Shown here one piece after another: positions 55,409 through 64,000 of a stretch of DNA of 64,000 bases. A program made the position numbers and the translations under genes. The DNA is from Chlorocebus sabaeus. Lineage: Eukaryota; Chordata; Mammalia; Primates; Cercopithecidae. Location of the stretch: the NCBI RefSeq assembly GCF_047675955.1, contig NC_132911.1, positions 70,713,133 through 70,777,132 on the forward strand, given 5' to 3'. The notes beneath the pieces were generated by a model that searched no databases, had not been told where the DNA came from, and worked only from the letters and a program-made list of their open reading frames with translations. Each line of letters starts with the position of its first letter. Positions within the stretch are counted from its first letter, which is position 1.

Positions 55409-57830
55409 CCAACATCTTTCTCTCTCAAATTTCTGTGATCCAAAATAATTGGACAGAGTGGCTTGAACAGGTGAGCTGATATTCCTTGAGTAGAAATGAT
55501 AAAATGATGGGTCAGAGCCTGCTGGGTGACAAGAAACCAACCAAATTCAAAGTTAAAATTGTCTAAGGGAAATCAATAAACAAAATCCAATGTAGATACT
55601 TTATGTATTTCATTGTTTTTAAAGAAAGAATTTACCCAATAACTGTCATTATATGCTTTTCAAATCATTTCAAGTTTTGTTTTTTTTAAAATACCATTTC
55701 AATAAACTCTAGAGTCCTTTAGGACTTAATGATAAGAGTTAACTCAATATGTTGACAATTATAATAATGGCCCTGACTGTATGCTGGGTTTGAGTTTTCT
55801 ATATTCAATATAGTTATAGAAATAGATTGTAGATGTGTATACCGGAAGTTTCCTTCCAGAAGTATTTATAGTTCTTAAGTGAGAACCAGAAGGCCAAAGA
55901 TCAAGGGGGCCTATCCTAACAACTGGCTTTCCTTCTTCCAACAGTCCCCAACAAGGTGCCATATTTCTTGTGCCCTTCTGAAATTTTGAAAGATGCAGAA
56001 CTTGGACAAATGCCATTTGGTAGCAAATGCCAACCAATAAATAATCGTAGCCTCATTCTGTTCATATTCTTACATTTTATCTCTTTCTCCCCGATAATCC
56101 TTTCCCCAGTCAGGGATTCCGATCCAGCATCATTTCTTTGGGTAAACTTTCCCCACCTATTCTATTGACCCATCTATTGAGTCCCTTCATTACAGATGGC
56201 CATACACTCCGTATTCCCTTTCTTCAGAATGTTTATCATGTTTTGTAGTTATGTAATCACTAGGGTGGTTATGTGTTTGGAGTGTGTCTCCCCCTACCCA
56301 ACATTAAATCTTGTGACTGAGATTGAAACCAGGTCTGATTTATCCCTACTAGGTTATGGTAGGATATGAGCAATATTTGTTGAGTGAAGGAATGAATGAA
56401 TGAATGAATGAGAAACCTAGGGTACAGATCCAGGCTTCCTTCCTTGTCCCCTAACACTTGGCTAAGCTATAAAGTCAACGTAGGTGAGTCAAAATAAAAC
56501 CAGAAGATAACATTCCAGAACATTTAGAAAACATTTATTGAGGGCCCTGTGGGAGCTGGAACTCTTCAGAGAGTTATGGATTGAGAAGAGGAGTTAAGCT
56601 GCACATAAACACCTATGACCAAAAAATGGAATTAATGACAACCACAAGGGATGGACAGATATAACTGGAATTCAAAAGAGGCGAGGTGATGTCATGTAGA
56701 GGGTTGTCCTGCCATTCCATGAACCACCATCCTTGATAATATTCCACACTCCCTTGCCTCTCCAGCCTTTGTCACATCCATTTGGCAAATGCATATGCTG
56801 CCTGTTTCCTCTGCTGCTACACCAGATCAACCTTGCCTTGTTGGAGGATGCCAAGGGCAAGACAAGTGAGTATCACCGTACACTCATGCCAGGCTTGTGC
56901 CATGGTAGCATGCCCAGCTGAGAGGAAAGTGGGGACTAAATTAGCACAAAAGTATCATTATGGACATAGGAGAGGGCCTGAACTCATGCTTACCAACCTA
57001 AAATGAGTCATTGGTGCCCCTTGGCAATTCTACTGTGTTTCCCTAATCAAATCCTTCATTCCTTTCAAGGACTATTTCAAAAATTCTTTATTCTCATGAG
57101 ATCTCTGATTGTGCCTCCCATACCAGCAGTACCTCCTTTTCCTCTCAGCGGATGATTCTGCCTCTTATTCCAAAGACACCGATCAAAGAATTAGCTCTGC
57201 TGACAAGTGTTCTCACCCAAAGGGTGGCCCCCTTTCCCTGGTCCACTTCCAGTGTTAGACCCAGGACTATAAAGATGTGGTCTCCTCATCCCGACTTGGG
57301 ACAACTTGAAGGGCCATTAGCTTCAGAGCTCTCCCGTGGAATTTCCGAGGCCTTCGTGGAGACTGCACTGCAGCCCAGCTTCTCCCTCTGCCAGTCCTGC
57401 TTCCTCCCCTTCCTCAGGTGTGGATCACCAGAACACTCCCCAACGCATTTCCTCCTTGCTAATCTCCATCTGTGAATCTGCCTCCTGGGGTATACATGGC
57501 CAGCCAGGCCCCTCTGCTTCAGGAGGCTCCTCTGGACCACACCTTTCCTCCACCAATCTGTTTCAGCACCCACTCCCCCACCTTTGAATATGGAATGGGC
57601 CCCTCCATTGGGCCATTACTGCTGGTCCCCAACCTCTTTACCTATTTACCTCATGCCTATCCATCTGTAAGATCTCACTTCAAACATAACTTTCTCCTGA
57701 GGAAAACAGATGAGTTTCCTTTCTCACAACCTCTCATGGAACCATATTCCCTTCACAGCACTTGGATTTCTGTCTATCTCTGCTCCTAGAATTTAACTGT
57801 GCCAGCAGGGCTACTTGTTTCTGCTCTCCA
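55409..57830. other. Unique stretch, no gene recognised
   Basis: (TGAA)n at 56390-56412 after a MIR-type tail (ATATTTGTTGAGTGAAGG). The C/T-rich segment 57150-57790 has several 80-107-codon frames on both strands and may be decayed L2 DNA. No splice-supported exon. Confidence 0.4.
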
Positions 57831-57834
57831 TTGC

Positions 57835-58055
57835 ATCATTGGTGTTTTGCATAGTTTCAGGTGGTGTGCTAAATGCTGGACATGTCGTAGTGAGCAAGAC
57901 AAAGCTCCCACCTTCGGGGAGCTTACAATCCACTGAGAGAGACGGGAAAGGAGTTAAAAAATGTAGTAATCTCTGTTTTACTAATGAAGAAATGGAAGCT
58001 AGTTACTTGGACAAGGTTCCCATGGTCAGTGAGAAGAAATGAGATTAAACTCAAA
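57835..58055 (+). repeat. Ancient L2/MIR-type fragments
   Basis: GGTGTGCTAAATGCTGGACA and CCTTCGGGGAGCTTACAATC (57855-57935), then TTTTACTAATGAAGAAATGG (57976-), the latter MIR-like in reverse. Confidence 0.55.
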
Positions 58056-58068
58056 CTCCAAAACACTC

Positions 58069-58198
58069 AGGGAGGAAGGAAAGAAAAAAGGAAAGGAGAG
58101 AGGAAGGAAGGGAGGGAGGAAGGGAGGAAAGGAGGAAGAAGGGCAGGGAGGAAGGAAGGAAGAGAAAGAGGCAGTGAGGGAAGGAGGGAAGGAAGGAT
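58069..58198. repeat. (GGAA/GGGA)n purine tract
   Basis: 130 bases of almost only A and G, imperfect GGAAGGAAGGGAGGGA units. Degraded compared with the array at 42.2 kb. Confidence 0.95.
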
Positions 58199-58276
58199 TA
58201 CAATAACTATAACTTACTGAGTTGTTCTATTGTGGCCCGATATAGGTTGTGTTTCTTCGGAATTACAAAACATTTC

Positions 58277-58608
<332 letters not shown>

Positions 58609-58617
58609 CTAGTGATT

Positions 58618-58830
58618 TAGAACTGCACTGCCCAGTACAGTAGCTACTTGCCACATGTGGCTATTGAGCCCTTGAGATATGGCTAGTCTATATGAAGATG
58701 TGCTGTAAGTGCAAAATGCATATCAGAATTCAAAGACTTAGAATGAAAAAAAGGACTGTAAAATATTTCATTAATAACATATTAATCACGTTAAAATTAT
58801 ATTTTGAATATATTGGATTAAATAAAATAC
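58618..58830. repeat. MER-class DNA transposon fragment (uncertain family)
   Basis: GAACTGCACTGCCCAGTACA, GTAGCTACTTGCCACATGTG and GCTATTGAGCCCTTGAGATA begin a well-known palindromic-type mammalian element, followed by AT-rich DNA. I cannot name it surely. Confidence 0.65.
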
Positions 58831-59652
<822 letters not shown>

Positions 59653-59797
59653 TCATGTAAAATTTTCATATAAATTTACTTTACCAGGAGAAATGGGCCT
59701 AACACATGCTGGAGAATAATGAAAAGTTCTGAGTGCAAGCTTTGTAGACTCTCACAAGTAAGCATATAAATGGAAGAATATAGAAAATGATGCATTG

Positions 59798-60142
<345 letters not shown>

Positions 60143-60163
60143 TTATGTTCCTGTTATAACCTA

Positions 60164-60430
60164 GGTTTAATTTTTAAAACTTGTTATTAAGGCATAATGT
60201 AGATAAAGTACACATACCATTAATAGTAGAGCTTGATTTTTACAAACTGTGAACACATCCATGAAATCAGTACCTGGTGCAAGAAGTGGAGTATTGCAGC
60301 ACTGAGAACCGCCCCGTGCTCCTTCCAACCTACCACCAGGACCATCAGTATCCCGACTTAACAACATGCATTAGCTCTGCCTGTTTTTGTACTTTTATAT
60401 AAAGGGAATCACACCATGTAATCTTTTGTG
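60164..60430 (-). repeat. L1M 3' fragment
   Basis: TTGTTATTAAGGCATAATGT, AAAGTACACATACCATTAAT, ACAACATGCATTAGCTCTGC and TTATATAAAGGGAATCACAC, complement of L1 3' region. Confidence 0.84.
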
Positions 60431-60454
60431 CCCTATGCTTAAAGAATCAAACTA

Positions 60455-60615
60455 AACTTTGGATGACTGAACCCCAACTCAGCATTTCATTGTGAGTTTG
60501 GACAAGTCTCTTAACCCTGTTTTCACATCCGGAGAAGTGGATTATAACAGTGTTTGCCTCATAGGGTATTGTGAGGATTAAGTGAGATAATGTATGTAAA
60601 AGTTTTAGCATAGTG
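60455..60615 (+). repeat. MIR SINE, forward
   Basis: GACTGAACCCCAACTCAGC, GGACAAGTCTCTTAACCCTG and TGAGGATTAAGTGAGATAAT. Confidence 0.82.
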
Positions 60616-61939
60616 GGTGGAGTGTGGCTGCAGCTGCCACACTGTACTCAAACTTATAGTCTGCAAACTTCTGAATATGAGGGAAAAAATCCATGTCATC
60701 TGGGCAGAGTCCAACTATTCCTTTATTCACAAATGAGCATCTACACATACAATAGGCAACTTGGCTATTTGATCCATCTCACTTTTGGCCAAAGGAGAAA
60801 AGATATTTCTGTTATACACTTATTCATCTCCCCGTCTAGAATAGCAGCTTCCTTAAGGGAAAAGTCATGCACTGTTTACCATAGTATATGCAGTGCCTAG
60901 CGCAGGGCATCGTAAGCACTTAGCTCAACTGAACAAACACGTAAGTACTAACAATATTAGGGCTTAGGACATTATGTTCAAATCTGCTCAAAACTTTTGA
61001 GCTTTGTTTGGCAAAATTACAGTAGTTAAATCAGAGTAAAGTTAATCTCCTGCTTTCTTTCCCTGTGCTGGCCAGGAAAATCCAATCAAACCTAGCACAT
61101 TCTGTACTTGGAACTTGGGTTAAGCATACCAGGTCTGGAAACTTCAGAAATAAGGGCAGTACACACTACTACTGTTAGTAGTATTTGCTCCAAACTCAAC
61201 AGCTTTTGATGTACTTAGACCAACACACCAACATGTTTTCAAAAACACTCTCTTCCTAGCACATCAGTCACAAGTATTTTCCAAGTGTACTTTATCTTGA
61301 TTTTCTACTGATATATTTCACGTATTATTGACCATATCCATACTCATTAAAAAAACAAAAAAAGGCCGGGGGAAAGTGCAATGTTCCAACAGAATTCTAC
61401 TTGGTTCAATTTATCATCTACTACTTAATTAAAAATAAATTTTCACTTCTTACCAAGTAGGAAGCACTCTTCAAATACTATCATCAGTTTTACATTACAA
61501 ATTAAAGGTCTGATTGGCTGGCAAGCCTACCACTATAGAGATAAGTCAAGCAGGAAATTATATGGCTATAAAATGAATTGAAAGATTTTAAGAGCGTAAT
61601 ACAATTTATTGGCTATGAAGCAAAACTAGCTTCATGCAGATAACTAATAAATCAAAGCTATTTATAATTCATAGTATAAAAAAGTATGGTTAATATTCCG
61701 AGTCGTAACTAATTTTTTAAATTACTTAAATTTAACAATTGGCGAGATTTTTCTAAGCACCATGATAGACACAGAAATGAAGGAGTTATAAACAGCAATC
61801 CCTACTCTTCAGAAATGTATAGTCTGGTGGGAAAGTTTTATGGAAGCACTAGGATAATCAGGAAATGACTCACAGACCCGTGCCTTGAAGACTAAGATTT
61901 TAACAGGCTAGGGAGACAAAGAAAAGAAGTCATACAAAG
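60616..61939. other. Unique AT-rich stretch
   Basis: No gene. A MIR-type tail may lie at 60885-60945. GGCCGGGGGAAAG at 61363 is not an Alu. Confidence 0.4.
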
Positions 61940-62229
61940 GGGGCCCAGCGCAGTGGCTCACGCCTGTAATCCCAGCACTTTGGGGGGCTGAGGCGGACGG
62001 ATCACTTGAGGTCAGAAGCTGGAGACCAGCCTGGCCAACATGGTGAAACCCCATATCTAATAAAAACACAAAAATTAGCCGGGCATGGTGGTGCACACCT
62101 GTAATCCCAGCTACTGGTAGAATTGCTTGAACCTGGGAGGTGGAGGTTGCAGTGAGCTGAGACGGTGCCACTGCACTCCAGCCTGGGCGACAGAGTGAGA
62201 CTCCCTCTCAAAAAAAAAAAAAAAAAAAA
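61940..62229 (+). repeat. Alu with 15-bp target duplication
   Basis: GCCCAGCGCAGTGGCTCACG to GACTCCCTCTCAAAA. AGAAGTCATACAAAG is at 61925-61939 and 62230-62244. About 25 bases are deleted in the right monomer (CTACTGGTAGAATTGC). Confidence 0.97.
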
Positions 62230-62244
62230 AGAAGTCATACAAAG

Positions 62245-63849
62245 AGGATATTACAAACACGGGCCTGGAGATGGGAGTGTGCACATGTGTTCCCAGGAGA
62301 TCCAAGTCGCCGGTATGACTGAAAAATGAAGTTGGTCATGTCCAGGTTAGGGAGTGAAGGAGGAGAATTATTATTATTCAGGCAACAGAGAACTATGAAC
62401 GTCTGTTTTTTATATTTGTTTCTTTCTGTTTACATATAAGGAGAGAATGTGCCTAGTCCTCTCAGCAGTTTTATTTCATGCTATAAATTAATAGATTGGC
62501 ATTATAATTTCATATATCAGTCATAAACTAGATGTAAGCCTTCTACTGAGAGGTAAACTCATTTTTAATGAATTAATTCCCTCAGACTTCTGAGCCTACA
62601 AGGCTAAAGATAGAATCTAGATGGTGATGAATTTACTGAGGTAATATAATACCAAAGAGCCCTGCCTGGATGACCAGTGTGCCTTTCTCAGATGACACCC
62701 TTATGCCACTGTTCAATTTCTTGACATTTCTATAGAATGGAGACAGAGGCCATATGCAGGCTGAGAATTCACAGCTGACTTCAATGTGGGGGTGGATTAC
62801 TCACTGGGTAAATGAAGGGAAGGCAATACCACTAAGTGACAGAACAAAGGAAGGGCAGGTCAAAGTTGGGAAAAAGGAAATCTGCTTTGAATATGTGTTT
62901 AAGGCGCCAACAGGAAGTGTCATGTGAAAGTATCTGAAAGGCAGCTGAAAATCTGGTTTTAAATGAGGCTCAATAAAGGGGCAATGTTGTATTTACTGGT
63001 AAAATCACCATTAAGAGAGTTCTAAGTGAGAAAAAAGGTCTAAGAACAGAATGTTAAGTCTCTAAGGATTCTATCAGTCCTTATAAAGCACGAAACCAAG
63101 TGAAATGAGCAATGCCAAGTCAGCTTGTACACAGATGCTTTATTTTGGATGTTAATATGTCGACATTGTATGCAAGATTCTCTCACAATGGAGTTTTCCA
63201 TATATCACAAAACTCAATTTAGTCAGGGTAATTGCTATATTAATGTGAAAACCTTACAATAAAATGCAGTATTATATATGTGTAGTCAGTTTCCATGCAA
63301 GTATGGCTGCTACATGTATGTCTGGCATTTGTATAACATGCTGAAAGAAACTCAGAGGAACAAAACATTATAAAGGTGACTTAAGATGCCTGACATGTTT
63401 AAGATTAAAAATCTTGCAAAAAGCAACAAAGCAGTTAACTGAAGGATTCAACCAATACCAACCCAAATATGTGTTATGTCCAATAAGCCCAGACTTATCC
63501 ACAATATATTACCATTTAGGATAATTTAATGCTCAAGAAAATATATGCTTTAAAAATATAGCTCTTATAAGATATTATACTTTGGTGACTGCAGACTATG
63601 TATATCCAGGTAAGGGCTACATTAAAAAAAACAACAACAAAAAACTATTATGTGCTATTAGTTCAAGGTAACTGAAATGATCCAGTATGAGTTTGCTACA
63701 ATCATTGGTTTCACTAAGTGAAATTTCTGTGAGAAGTTCATTAATTAGAAAGCAATCAACATACTTAAACATGCTAAGAAGATTCAAATTGGTTTATCTA
63801 TTTATCAACAAGGCATAATCTTAGTACCATACATTTTCTTCACTTCTCA

Positions 63850-63893
<44 letters not shown>

Positions 63894-64000
63894 AAAATAT
63901 GCAAAAACTAGCAAGTAGATTTAAATAGCTTAAAACCCTTTTAGGTCTACTGTTCAAGAGCTAAGCATTAAAATACTTAGTATTTCCATTTCTATTAACA
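62245..64000 (-). other. Repeat-poor AT-rich stretch; possible minus-strand 3' UTR
   Basis: No transposon recognised in 1.75 kb. TTTATT at 63139-63144 gives AATAAA on the minus strand, and the sequence beyond it is AT-rich as in many 3' UTRs. There is no coding evidence inside the window, so this is only a possibility. Confidence 0.25.
63851..63892. repeat. (TA)n(TG)n(TA)n microsatellite
   Basis: Five TA units, about 10 TG units, then six TA units: an alternating purine-pyrimidine tract with symmetric ends, able to adopt Z-DNA or slip. Confidence 0.96.

Noticed and set aside
61363..61376. GGCCGGGGGAAAG resembling an Alu start
   Set aside because: The match ends after seven bases and the following DNA is not Alu.

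Overview
This is a window of primate nuclear DNA, dominated by interspersed repeats. Alu elements of all ages (AluJ, AluS, AluY-like) occur throughout. Two copies (inner Alu at 29796-29932, and 50787-51077) read GGGTTTACGCC and, in the second, end in ...CAGGCTTGAGCC. From memory of Alu subfamilies, these are marks of Old World monkey AluYRa-type elements, so a cercopithecoid source (macaque, baboon, guenon or similar) is more likely than human. No bacterial, plasmid or phage features are present.

Region 1 (1-4.6 kb) holds a degraded U6 snRNA copy on the minus strand, several Alus, a MIR and a 53-bp tandem duplication. Region 2 (4.6-17.8 kb) is the only protein-coding locus I can support. It is the 3' part of a plus-strand gene with exons at 4677-4827, 9440-9501, 12881-12978 and 15222-15405 (stop). 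All four have consensus splice dinucleotides and one continuous reading frame of 164 visible residues. A long 3' UTR probably follows, to twin AATAAA signals at about 17.8 kb. The first visible exon sits in a CpG-rich patch. I do not recognise the protein; it looks polar and disordered with a basic patch near the C terminus. Introns carry MER5A, MIR, L1M, MLT1 and Alu copies and a good CTCF-like motif.

Region 3 (17.8-64 kb) shows no convincing coding gene. It contains a 199-bp AT-rich imperfect palindrome beside an ERV1-like LTR (23.1-23.75 kb), nested L1M/MLT1/Alu stacks, a second CpG-rich patch (40.4-40.7 kb), a long GGAA microsatellite (42.2 kb), a 272-bp ERVK-like solo LTR with a perfect 6-bp target duplication inside an Alu remnant (44.9-45.1 kb), a 26-G homopolymer (45.27 kb), and an unidentified 311-bp insertion that splits a MIR with a 9-bp direct repeat (52.2-52.5 kb). 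The last 1.7 kb is AT-rich and repeat-poor and could be a minus-strand 3' UTR, but this is weak.

I found no evidence of a new biological system. The items most worth a second look are the unidentified gene, the palindrome/LTR pair, the solo LTR, the 311-bp insert, and an exact 25-mer shared between 40.76 and 42.35 kb. Repeat family names come from remembered consensus sequences, not a database run; repeat edges are approximate unless target duplications are given.
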